A stretch of DNA of 64,000 bases from Craspedostauros australis (taxonomy: Eukaryota; Bacillariophyta; Bacillariophyceae; Mastogloiales; Achnanthaceae), in NCBI GenBank assembly GCA_026770025.1, contig JAMXDE010000026.1:310001-374000 (forward strand), given 5' to 3'. The notes below the pieces were generated by a model that was given only the letters and a program-made list of their open reading frames with translations, searched no databases and was not told where the DNA came from. The first letter of the stretch is position 1. Each line of letters opens with the position of its first letter. The translations under genes were made by a program, and so were the position numbers. Below, one piece after another: positions 34,256-44,555 of the stretch.

Positions 34256-37200
34256 CTAATCCCTTCCGATCGCCGTCTCCTGCTGATTTCGCAAGAAGCT
34301 GACGAAGCGAGTTCGCAAGGAATCATCGTTCGACAGCAGCACTTGCAATCGCTGCAGGGTGGTGACGGCGCTGCGTCGCAGCACGTTGTCGGTTGGGTAG
34401 TTGGTGATGCACCACTCCAGCATCTGGTAGCAGTATGGAGTCCACAGCAGACGGTGGGCCAAGCCGGGGCTTTGGGAGATGTTGTGAAGCACGAGGCAGG
34501 CGCGGTTGAGGATGGTCTCGCTTGCGCAGAAGTTCTTCATGGCGGTCACCACCAACGTAGCGATTGTGTCCACGTGCTCGTCCAGGATGGTGCGTTCCTT
34601 CATGGTATCACCGATGGATGCGTCGGCGGCCGCGGGGTTCGCTGGCTGGCCATCGGCACCGTGCGAGATGCCACGGCCGGTGCGGGCTGGCGCCGATGAT
34701 GACGATGCGGATGAGTTCGAATTTCTCGGTGAGTAAATGACCAGATTGATGAGGGCGAACAACGCACGGAACTGAACATCGGGATGGAATGGATGTTCTC
34801 GCATGGCGGCCACGGTTCTTTGGATGCCTCCCTGCAGGATGATCTGCGACTTGAGGGATGGCGAGAGGGCCAGGTTGACCATGGCCCAGCACGCCATGGC
34901 CTGGAGCGTGGCATCGGACTGGAACTTCTCCATCGATCGCAGCAAGATATTGATGCGGCTCTTGGAATTGAACGACGTCGGCGGTTGCTTTTGGTTTTCA
35001 CTGCCTGGCCGTGCTGCGACCGAAGCGGATCCTCTTCCAGCATGACGTGCGTTCGCAGCGGCTGTTGAACGGAGACGGATGGTGGATGCCGCTCCGCGAG
35101 CGGAAGTGAGCAATGGATGATTGTGCTGACCGCCCATGGAGTTGTCAAACAGCATGCCTTCGCGTCCGCCCAAGGGTCTTGCGAGCAGGACCATGGTATG
35201 GAAGACAGCTGTGTGCAGTTCGACGCTGTCCGGGAACTTGACCATGGCCCGCAGGATGACTTCGGCCACGTTGTATCGCTGTGCCGTCAATCGCTGCTGC
35301 TCGTCCTCGAGGAGGATGGGCAATGTCTTGATGCACATGGTTTGGATACCAGCGACATCCGCAAAGCCAACCATCCAGTTGACGATGGAGAAGATGGCGC
35401 ACGAGATGGGCAAGTTCACATGCCCTGGCTTTCCCTTGGCCGTCGGACCGAGAAGCCTGGACGTGATCATGGAGTTGCCGAACCGTGGCTTCTTCTGGAG
35501 CGGTGGTGCTGTAGCTGCGGCTGTAGCTGCGGCTCCTGCATTTGTATTCCCAGTCATGTTTCTCTGCAATGTTTGGAGACGAGGTGTGTTGGTTGGATTG
35601 GATTGGATTGAATACGATCGATCAATCCATGGTTAAGGAGAGCACAAGGACGATGCGTCATACGTTGAAGAAGTTTAGTGTAGAGCATGTGTGAGAGACA
35701 TCGATCAAGATGCGAGGTGCAGATTGAGCATGAACACGGCAAGACACATGAAGCGAACAAGGGAGGCTTGACTTACCTTGCGGTTGCTGGCCCCAGGAGT
35801 CGGTGCTGAGTCTTCCACGGCAACAGCCGCAACAGCAGTGGTGGGTACATTCGGCATTGCTGCCGCTGCTGCCGCAGCATCGGATGCCATATCGTCGGAA
35901 ACACCGATCGCTGCACCGCGCATGTCGTTGGCATGGTTGTTGCGCAGGTTCATCTGCTGACGCGCAAGCGCAATGGCGCCGCGTTGCCGCTGCTGACGTT
36001 GCGACTGCAACTCGGCCTCACGCTGTCGTTGGCGCTGCTCAATGACGCTGCGGGCACGCGCCAGGAACTTCTTGAGGCTCTTGCTGGGATCGAAGTGCGG
36101 GAAGACGGTGCCGCCGACGCCTGCTCCTGCGGATGCGTGGGGACGTCCGTTCCGCGCGTTCTCGCGGATGCGTTCCAGATACTTCATGCATCGGATGAAG
36201 GAGGTGTACATGAGGCGGTACTTGCCGAGCGGCTGGTCCCCGCTCTTCTTGTTCTTGGACTTGGATCCCTCGCTGCGGTCCAAGGAGCAGAAGGAGGTCT
36301 CGCTCTCGGAAGAGTACTCGTCGTCGGATGAATCGATGCTATCCGAGATGATGGCAGCGAAGGGCTTGGACGAGCAGAGCGTGCGCCAGATCTCTTGGTG
36401 GCACGTGACCTGCTGCCGCCACTGCTTTGACAGCGGCGCCGTGAGGAATCGCAGGGCCTCGGGCGGTTCCATGAAGGAGACGATAGAGACGAGCATGTCG
36501 GATCCGATGAGGAGCAACTGCGAGGTCTGGACCACCATGGGGCGTGGGGCTGGCTTCATGATGCTGCCATGGCCAGAGACGCCGTAGCCTTGGTACTGTT
36601 GTTGTTGTTGCTGTTGGTACTGCTGGTACTGTTGTTGCTGCGACTGTTGTTGCATTGTCTGGCGTGGCATGTAGTGGGGATGGGCAGATCCGTATGCGTG
36701 GTCGCAGCCTGTCTTGAGATGTGCCCTGATCATCTGTTGTTGTTGGTGGTGGTGGTTGGAAGAGCGGGCTGCGGCAGCTTGCTGTTGCTTGTGGAAGATG
36801 ATGTGGTGTGCCGGGGGCGCCTTGATGGACCGAGCAGCCGATCTTGGCGGGCATTTGGCGGACAAGGATGGAGCCAAGGGCATGCGATTGAGCGGCTCCT
36901 TCTTGCGGTGCTTTGCCTGGTAGAAGCATGCCATGAGCGCCAGCTGCGCCTTTCCGACGTGGCCTGCTACTGGTGGGTAAGCAGACGCTGCGCCGTTGCC
37001 ATTGTTGTTGTTGTGGCTGTTGATGGTGTTGTTGTTAGAGGAGGAGGCTGCGATCGTAAGGGGCCGCGGAAGCTGGACTTGCTGTTGCCCTTGTGCCTGT
37101 TGGTATTGCAGGACGTACTCTGGATGGTCCGCTTGCTGGTGCTGTCCGCTGTGCAACGCATGGGCCTGATTCGCGCAGTCCTCATCATAAGAGAAGGAGT

Positions 37201-38786
37201 CGGAGATGGAGTCTTCTTCATCGTACTGAGACGCAGTTGTGCTGTCCCACGAAGACGAGAGGGATTCATCGTCGAAGTCTCCGAGGTCGCTGACATCCAG
37301 TTGCGGTGAGGATGGTGGTGGTTGTTGTTGCTGCTGAACATGGTGCTGAACATGGTGCTGCTGATACACAAGCTGGGCGCGTTGAAATGCTGGTTGGGAT
37401 GTCATGTGTTCTGCTGCACGAACGGCAGCCTCTCTCTGGGGCTTCCGGTAAAACGGACTATCGGACTAACGAACAGCATCACTATTTGGTTAACGGACGA
37501 TATTAGTCGTGAATGCGAAATTCTTAGTCATGATTGGAATGTCGTACTTGGCGTTTATGGTTTATGCAATCCGTGATTGAATTGTCTCTAGCCTACAGCG
37601 AAAAAAAAATGCCCTAAAATAAGGCACCTTTTGAAAAGATGCCCTATTTAGGGCACGTTTTGAAAAGGTGCCCTATTTAAGGCACGTTTTGAAAAGGTGC
37701 CCTATTTAAGGCACGTTTTGAAAAGGTGCCCTATTTTAGGGCACGTTTTGTTTCACAATAGCCCAGCCACGATGGGCACATTCCACAAAGCCATCAACGG
37801 GGAACGATGTGGACGTCACTGAATGACGAATCAGAACACTAATACTTATCGTCAACTTGGCGTGACATGCCTTTGATAATCCTCTGTCGTCGCGTTGTTG
37901 CGCGGGATTTGCTCTTGCTCTTTCTGTCGTCCAATCGGCTGCGAACAGCGACATGTGGGTGAGGGAGAAAAGGTGCCCTATTTAGGGCACGTTTTGAAAA
38001 GATGCCCTATTCAGGGCACGTTTTGAAAAGGTGCCCTATATAAGGCACGTTTTGAAAAGATGCCCTAATTTAAGGCACGTTTTGAAAAGGTGCCCTATTT
38101 TAGGGCATCTTTTGACATCGCACAGATACGAGTCGCGAGTGGCGACGACAATGTCTGAAGGACATGGCAATCAAGACTAATAAAATCTCATTCACGACTA
38201 ACAGTGTTCGTAAGTCCGTTAAAATGCACCCGAACCACCATGTCCGGCAGTTTACCGGAAGCCCCTGGCGTTTCTGCTGCTCCTGTCGGCGCTGCTGGAG
38301 TTGGTACTGCTGAAAGCTGTGTTGAACGGAGGCATGTGATGGGAGGGTGGGAGCGCTCCCTCTCGCCTCCGACGATGATGCGGATGATGGCACCACGATC
38401 GTGGATGGCGCTGGTCCGGAGCGTCTTGCTACCTTCGGTAGACTTGAAAAGGGAAACAGGGAGGCAGTCGATGGTGGTCCTTGGGCTGACTTTCGAACAA
38501 GGGGGTTGTGCCTTTGCTGTGGCTGCTGCTGTGGTTGTTGCGACTGCTGCGATTGTTGTAGAGCCGAGGAGGCGTGATGCCAAGTCGATCGTGGGGTAGG
38601 CGCCAAAGCGGGTTGTTGGGTGGCAGAAGCACCATTGTCACTCCGTCTCTCAGGTTGCTGCTGCTGCTGCTGCTGCGGGGGCTTGGGCACACAAAGCGAG
38701 TTGGCGTACACAAAGTTGCGAATCTGATGCTTGGCCTTTGTTCTGCGTCCTCCCGCCGGCGACTTCTTCGCCACCGATGGTTCCAT
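34256..38786 (-). CDS. F-box-like plus armadillo-type repeat protein, interrupted by a DNA transposon
   Basis: Predicted parts are 38256-38786, 37435-35777 and 35563-34256 (minus strand), giving 1165 residues if all are joined. The last join is a clear intron (AAG|GTAAGT, acceptor attgcag, 213 bp, phase 0). The first gap, 37436-38255, is almost entirely a transposon (37439-38264). Removing the element with one CAG target copy restores a continuous frame (codons AAA CGC CAG AGA GAG GCT). Splicing from GTAAAC in its terminal repeat to CAG at its far edge also keeps frame and adds Gly-Leu-Pro. Part 1 is Gln/Ser-rich. Part 2 has long polyglutamine, an F-box-like helix block near residues 480-535 (LIGSDMLVSIVSFMEPPEALRFL) and an acidic Ser-rich stretch. 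Part 3 has helical armadillo-like repeats. A role as substrate adaptor in ubiquitination is possible. If the element is not spliced out, the shorter gene would start at the ATG at 37405. Confidence 0.65.
37610..37750. repeat. Left 29-bp repeat array of element 1
   Basis: About five units; the gaaaag word recurs at 37633, 37662, 37691 and 37720, exactly 29 bp apart. Each unit contains the palindrome gtgccctatttagggcac or a variant (ttaaggcac), followed by gttttgaaaag. Every unit can therefore form a hairpin. Confidence 0.9.
37967..38113. repeat. Right 29-bp repeat array of element 1
   Basis: Five units in the same orientation as the left array; gaaaag recurs at 37967, 37996, 38025, 38054 and 38084. 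Variants affect mainly the loop of the palindrome (tattt, tattc, tatat, taattt). Confidence 0.9.
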
Positions 38787-41557
38787 CTTGCTCTGCTTGT
38801 TCCTCTGTCTGTTGTCTCGTTTGCTTGGTTGTCTCGTTGTCTCGTTTGCTTGGTTGCTGGTGTGATTGCGATTGTTGTGAGTGAAGAGTTGCCTCTGCGT
38901 CTGCGTGTGGCACAACTACGAGTATTGTAGGTGGTGGTGTTGCTCTTACTTCCGCTGTTACAAGTGTTGCTCTGCTGTTGCTCTGATGTCGCCAATACCA
39001 CTATTAGCGCTCTGGCTGTCTTTGTGAATGATGCTGTTCCTAATAATGCTCCCGATGCTGTTCCCAATACTGTTCGTGATGCTGCTCGTGATGATGGTTC
39101 GGATAGTGATCCCGATGGTGTTGGATGCCTGTCGGTCTTGGGACTTCTCTCTCTGTGATGCTGCGCAGCTGGGTTGTGCCTTTGGCTTCGTGGCTATAGC
39201 TTTGACTGTGCTCGTAGGGCTGTGACTGTGAGGCTTTGACTCTGATTGCACCAGGTCCGGATGGTGTGTGCTGCTGCTGTTGATGCTGTCGCTGGATGCT
39301 TGCGCTTCTGCTTCGGCTGATTTCTTGCCAGCTGTCTTTGGCACAAACACGAAGCACAATAACAAACCACGGGAACGCCAAGAGTGGACTCGTGGGTTGG
39401 GTACTCGTGCGTTTGGTACTCGTTTGATATTCGCTGCTCTGTGCTGCTCTGCCGATTGTCGGTTTGGCCTGCCTGTTGCCCAGATGTGTTTGGCGGGTGG
39501 TGTGGACACTCTTGTGGATTATCGTGATGCTCCAAGTGATGCATCCACACCAGAGTACTTCGCTCTACTCCACCCAGCTCTCTGCGATCTATCAACGAGG
39601 CACATCAACAAAGGAGGACTAGTCGTATCACAACCGCACTTGCTCTGTCTCTCATGCGACACGCTGCTCTCTGCATGATTGAGCACAAGTTGGGGACAAA
39701 GACAAACCCCAGCGTAAGAATTCGTGTGGTGTTCCCACTCCGCGGTACTCCCTGATTGTACGGCTGAGAAGAGAGGAGCGACAAGAATCATGACAGCCGT
39801 GACAACAACGCTGTACACGTCGGATGGAGGTCGGGGTCTGTTGATGTTCGTTGATGCTTCCTTCGTGCTCTTGTTGAGATTTGTTGGTGAACGAGGGCAT
39901 CTGGGCGGAACAGATCGATTCCATCAACGAAGGTGTCAATCAAGGTGTCATTCTCAATTATGGTCATTCCGTTTTGCTTCTTAGATTCTTTAACCGAGAT
40001 ATTTACGACGGCACTGACGTCAAGATTTCATAACTGGTCGCCAGATGGGAAATTGCTATTGGTGTTCCTTCGTAGACAGACGCAATTCATTGGTTCGATG
40101 TTCTTGTGGAATGAATGACGCACGACGTACGAGGGGGTGTTTCTTGGGGATTTCCGACGCTGCCACACCAAGAGCTCGCACCGGCATTCTGCGCCATGCC
40201 ATCGACATCGTGTTGAGTACGCCATGTCTTGCGTGCGCACGCATCACACACATCAACCCGCCATGCACGAAACAAAGGAATCCATCACCGCGGACTCTGC
40301 TCACGCACGCACATCCATGCGTCACTTCCGTTTTCCAGAATTTATCAGTTCCCATGTTCCCATTTCCTGTCCGACCCCCAACATGACGCACATGGCTTCT
40401 ATTGGTGGACTGCGTATCCTGCTACTGCCCTTCAAGCACCATCCCACACACATTCGTACTTCGCGCTGTAGCAAGGAACAACTATAAACCCCCATGATAG
40501 TGGACTGGCGTTCGCTCCCTTCCTGGCGTCATTCGTATCGAATGCACTTGCGTACGTCCAATTCAGAATCGCCTGTCCTGTGCGTCTGCTTTGCGACGCT
40601 TCTCATGTGCGCCATCTTCCTCCCGAGATCCGTTCCATCTCGTCTTCAAGATGCCAGCTGGGAGATGCGTCTGCTGGGGTTGGGCCGCAAAGCCAGCTAC
40701 GGCCAACGACCTACAACTATGATGGGCGTCAATCTCAGTTCCGCCGTTGCATCTTTCGCATTTCTCCATTTCTCCTGCGCGATGCCGTTTCCTGCTCAAG
40801 GCGACATCCATCAACTCCATCCATCAACCCCATCCATCAGCTTTTCCTATCTCCCGTGTCTCTGCGAGTGCGTCCTGACGCGTGTGTCACATCAACCAGA
40901 GCGAGCGAGGCGAGAAGAGGAACCAAGAAATCGCAGACAGCAAAACCGCATAGGAGCGGCAGAGGAACAACTCGCCCACGACTCACTCGTACTTACGTAC
41001 TTGGGAGAGACACAACTACCAAGATGCAAACTACCGCACATGGAGCGGAGCGTCTTGCGACTGGTTAGCTCCCTTCCCCTAACTCGTGCGTGCACCCGCA
41101 ACCGCTGTACTCTACCATAGCTCGTACCATACTCTAGCTCGTTGTATTCCTTCGTTGCGACATGGCAATTGTAGAGCAACTTGATGTGAAGTGTCAACCT
41201 GCAAGCTACCCGTGTCCGTACCTGTCCGCCGTCATCACAGCGGAAGTGAAGCCAAATCGTCCGTTTCGACAACTGCAACGGTATTGTTTCGATCCACTTC
41301 AGCAGCAGCACACCGACAGGACATCCACATCAATGCGTCTCTCCTGCCGGCAAGACCCTTCGCTCTGCTCGTGATCGGCGAAAGGGCCCCGGCAGTTGTG
41401 TCGTTGCTCGGAAACCACCTTCCTCACTTGCCGAGTGTTACTCTAATTTTGTGGAGATCAAAAGTATCGTGTCCTTTCGCGTCGTGTGTTTGTCGTGTTG
41501 TGTCCTCACGATTTTCGCGCTTTTTGCGTCCAAACCAGTCATGGGGCTATATGCCGA
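38787..41557. other. Long region with no supported gene
   Basis: 2.8 kb between the F-box/armadillo gene (its minus-strand upstream region) and transposon element 2. At 38980-39130 the sequence is an imperfect repeat of the word gatgctgttcc and relatives. Several open frames of 100-210 residues overlap in different frames, with irregular composition and no recognised domains. A 70-codon ATG frame at 41162-41374 is possible but unsupported. Confidence 0.5.
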
Positions 41558-41820
41558 CTGGGACACCCGGCAAAAAGCAGCGGAAACGAAAATCGACTAG
41601 TACGACTAATTCGACACCCAAGAACAATTTTGTCACCCAGACGCGAGAAAGCCACATGCGACGTTTTGACATCGATGAAGAACAAGTCTTCCTTCGAAGA
41701 ACTTATGGAGGCATCCTGTTGGTCCTACTTCGGATAAACACAGCGAGGCAACGATGCAGCTCGCCGGCTTGATCGAGTCCCGTCAGTTAAGAAACCATAC
41801 AGTTCGACATTCTAAATAAT

Positions 41821-42020
41821 TCGAATGACGGCTATTTAAATCTAATGACGGCTATTTGAATCGAGTGACGGCTATTTAAATCTAATGACGGCTATTTAAG
41901 TCGAGTCGCGGCTATTTGAATCGAATGACGGCTATTTAAATCAAATGACGGCTATTTGAGTCGAGTGACGGCTATTTGAATCGAGTGACGGCTATTTGAG
42001 TCGAATGGCGGCTATTTAAC
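41821..42020. repeat. Left 20-bp repeat array of element 2
   Basis: Ten units with a period of exactly 20 bp. The constant part is gacggctattt; the variable half is either aaatctaat or ga(a/g)tcgagt. The two variants partly alternate, giving a tendency to a 40-bp higher-order unit. Confidence 0.92.
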
Positions 42021-42484
42021 TCGCAGTGTTTTATACTCGTGATCCAAGTTGACAAGTTGGGAAATTGATTAAACCAGGTAAGTGCGCCTGGTCTCCCAAC
42101 GAAACCACAAATTGATGGCTCTTCGCTGCTCTGTTCTGCTCTCAAAGAATCACAACAGAGACGGGTGTGCGTTTGGAGTGTTGTCGTCACCGTTCAAATT
42201 TCATTGCTATCTTATAAATGTGAAGCCTTGCCAAGTCGAAAAATTGAATGTTAGGGAAGCCAATGCAAGATGGACTAGACACCTTCATCGCAGCGTTGAA
42301 CTTCGCATGAGTGTTGATGAGCGTTGACCGATTGCCAAGGTTGAGCTTCCTGTGTTGCTTGGTGTGGGTGAGCGGTGGTTGATGGCCGGCTGTTGCGTTT
42401 TGTGGGGTGTGAGGGAGTGATCTAATTACTATAATAGTGGTGGAGACGTATCCCGTGAAGGCAACAGATGACTAACTAAATAAG

Positions 42485-42664
42485 TCGAATGACGGCTATT
42501 AAAATCTAATGACGGCTATTTAAATCTAATGACGGCTATTTGAGTCGAGTGACGGCTATTTAAATCTAATGACGGCTATTTGAGTCGAATGACGGCTATT
42601 TAAATCTAATGACGGCTATTTGAGTCGAGTGACGGCTATTTGAGTCGAACGACGGCTATTAAAA
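42485..42664. repeat. Right 20-bp repeat array of element 2
   Basis: Nine units of the same 20-bp repeat in the same orientation as the left array, with gacggctatt recurring every 20 bp from 42491 to 42651. The aaatctaat and gagtcgagt variants again mostly alternate. Confidence 0.92.
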
Positions 42665-43220
42665 TCATGGGTTTGGTTGTTGCACGACTTCTCGGGATTA
42701 AATCACGAGGCTGTGCTTCAGGGTCATTTTCGGAGTTTCTCCATGATTCTCCCAACAGTGAAACTCGAAGCTATGACCTACGAAGAGTTCCTGAGAACGA
42801 AAATATGAATCGAGAACTTTCTTCTCGGGACAACAGTTGTCATCGCCAATACAGAAAGCTCTGATTGGCTGGGTCAGTCACATCGCATATTGACTAATTC
42901 GACCCATTTTGCCGGGTGTCCCTGATCCGAACCAACCATCATCATGACGTCACGAGAATGACTGCTCCGAAGCGAACGCAAAAATCCAGGGTTCGCTTTG
43001 TGCCCATCAAGAACGCATCGTGGTTTCTCGCGTTGCTGTGGGAATCTGTCGAGGGGTCACCACCATCGGCAGGCATGGGGGTGGGTGGTGCTTGATGGGT
43101 GATGGGTGGGAGGAGTAAGATCCGCAATCACGGGCCGCCCTGTCGCCTCCTTGGTGGATCTTCGGCACGACCAGGCCTCGAGAGAATCAGCGGCCGCACA
43201 CAAGCACAAAACACAAACAC

Positions 43221-44555
43221 ATGCACCCATTCATCATTCATCATTCCATCTGCGGCAGCGAGAGGAGATACACCCCACCCAAGAACTCCATGACAGCTTC
43301 GTCACTCCTCTATTGTGCTCTTCTCGGTTGCTCCGCACTACTTGTACACACTTCCGCGGCCATGGCATCGAAGGTTCTGGTGGCCGGATCTGGTGTGATC
43401 GGCTTGCGCACGGCCCTGGAACTGATGCGTCGCGAGGGATTCTCGGTCGTGCTGCGATCCAAGCATGGTCCGTTGCATACCACCACGTGTTCTCAGGGTG
43501 CGGGGGGTCTGTGGATGCCGTTCCATTGCGACGATGCGCGCGTGGATGGTTGGGTGTTGGAGACTCTGGATGAGCTGCACCGGTTCGTGGGAACGCCGTC
43601 GGCGAGTGGCGAGAGTCGGCCTTCACCCGTGGAGATCGTGCCCGCCGTCATGCTGTTCCGTGACAAGCATGATCCGAACGAACATAGCAACGTCCCGGCA
43701 TGGACCAAGGATCCACGGCTGGGATTTCAGCACCTGTCCGTGGCGCAGCTCTGCGAACAGAATGCGAAGATGCGGCTGAAACTTCCACCAAGGCGGGAGC
43801 TGAATGAGGCCGGATACGAAAGCGCATGGCTGCTCCACCTGCCGATAGTGGATCCGCTCAAAATGCTGCCGGCGATGCTGGAGGAGATCAATGAGATCGG
43901 CGCTCAGCGCAACGATCCGGTGGACATCGACCTCGAGATGGGCGATGCCGGATGTTACGAATCCCTGGAGCACATGGTGGAAGATGCAAAACGGTTGGGA
44001 TGCGATGCGGTGATCAACTGCTCGTCGTTGGGGTCGAGGGAGATCGCAGATGACAAGCAACTTCTGCCTGCACGCGGCATTCTTCACCACTACGATCGCT
44101 CTAACTGCTTGAGGCGCGATGGCATCGCCGCCGATGAACTTGGAGCATTGGTCAACGATGCTACCATCATGACGGAAGAAGCGCCTTGGGGATCAGAGAC
44201 AAGACCGGCCTACATGATTGCACGCGGCGATACCATCGTGGTGGGTGGTTCGTATCTGGAGCACGACATACGGACAACCCTCAGTGACGAGGAATCCGAG
44301 ATGCTGCTGAGCAACGCGAACTTCCTGGGCATCGACACCGATCGATGCAAGCCATCGGGTGAGTGGGTAGGGTTGAGACCGTATCGCAATCCTTCGAGAT
44401 GCGAGATTGACGCAAAGTACAACGGGCGAGATGACGAGGGTAGCGACAACAGCATGCGGGTTGTACATTCGTATGGATACGGTGGCAGCGGATGGACAGT
44501 GTACTCCGGGGTTGCGACGGAAGCGGCAAACATCCTTTCCAAATCAGGGTCGTGA
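43221..44555 (+). CDS. D-amino-acid oxidase family flavoenzyme
   Basis: 444-residue single-exon protein. The FAD-binding fold starts with VLVAGSGVIGL (residues 52-62). The family motif GAGGLW at about 93-98 follows TTTCSQ. Near the C-terminus, WVGLRPYR and HSYGYGGSGWTVYSG form the substrate and FAD site of D-amino-acid or D-aspartate oxidases, which deaminate D-amino acids to keto acids with release of hydrogen peroxide and ammonia. Residues 24-47 (from an internal Met) are hydrophobic and signal-like, and no C-terminal peroxisomal SKL-type signal is seen, so secretion or organelle import is possible instead of the usual peroxisomal location. The first ATG (43221) was chosen; the internal ATGs at 43290 and 43362 are alternatives. 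Substrate preference cannot be told from sequence alone. Confidence 0.85.
   Translation: MHPFIIHHSICGSERRYTPPKNSMTASSLLYCALLGCSALLVHTSAAMASKVLVAGSGVIGLRTALELMRREGFSVVLRSKHGPLHTTTCSQGAGGLWMPFHCDDARVDGWVLETLDELHRFVGTPSASGESRPSPVEIVPAVMLFRDKHDPNEHSNVPAWTKDPRLGFQHLSVAQLCEQNAKMRLKLPPRRELNEAGYESAWLLHLPIVDPLKMLPAMLEEINEIGAQRNDPVDIDLEMGDAGCYESLEHMVEDAKRLGCDAVINCSSLGSREIADDKQLLPARGILHHYDRSNCLRRDGIAADELGALVNDATIMTEEAPWGSETRPAYMIARGDTIVVGGSYLEHDIRTTLSDEESEMLLSNANFLGIDTDRCKPSGEWVGLRPYRNPSRCEIDAKYNGRDDEGSDNSMRVVHSYGYGGSGWTVYSGVATEAANILSKSGS

Larger units (their letters stand above)
37439..38264. mobile_element. Non-autonomous DNA transposon with subterminal repeat arrays, element 1
   Basis: 826-bp element with terminal inverted repeats GGGCTTCCGGTAAA at both ends and a further inverted match, ttagtcgtgaatg, at 37503-37515 and (inverted) 38189-38201, almost the same distance from each end. 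A 3-bp duplication CTG flanks it at 37436-37438 and 38265-38267. Inside are two arrays of a 29-bp unit around a core of about 215 bp. It has no coding capacity for a transposase. Three-bp CWG duplications and G-rich ends suggest the PIF/Harbinger superfamily, by inference. It lies in the coding region of the F-box/armadillo gene and shares its design with the element at 41561-42921. Confidence 0.8.
41561..42921. mobile_element. Non-autonomous DNA transposon with subterminal repeat arrays, element 2
   Basis: 1361-bp element with 15-bp perfect terminal inverted repeats GGACACCCGGCAAAA and a 3-bp CTG duplication at 41558-41560 and 42922-42924. A 12-bp word gactaattcgac occurs near both ends (41604 and 42892), in direct orientation. 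Two 20-bp-unit arrays flank a unique 464-bp core that encodes nothing recognisable. Target duplication and terminal repeat layout (GG..., then CCGG, then AAA) match element 1, so both probably use the same kind of transposase, which is not in this window. It ends about 300 bp before the D-amino-acid oxidase ATG. Confidence 0.8.

Noticed and set aside
38958-39509. 183-codon minus-strand open frame upstream of the F-box/armadillo gene
   Set aside because: Made of imperfect short repeats (Ile/Thr/Ser/Asn-rich) with no domain; more likely promoter or leader sequence.
37610-42664. CRISPR-like arrays
   Set aside because: The repeats are contiguous tandem units without unique spacers, the genome is eukaryotic and no cas genes are present.
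42925-43010. Possible larger inverted repeat around element 2 based on tttttgcgt (41520) and gcaaaaa (42980)
   Set aside because: Only about nine bases match and the flanks do not, so it is probably chance; the CTG-flanked ends at 41561 and 42921 are much better supported.
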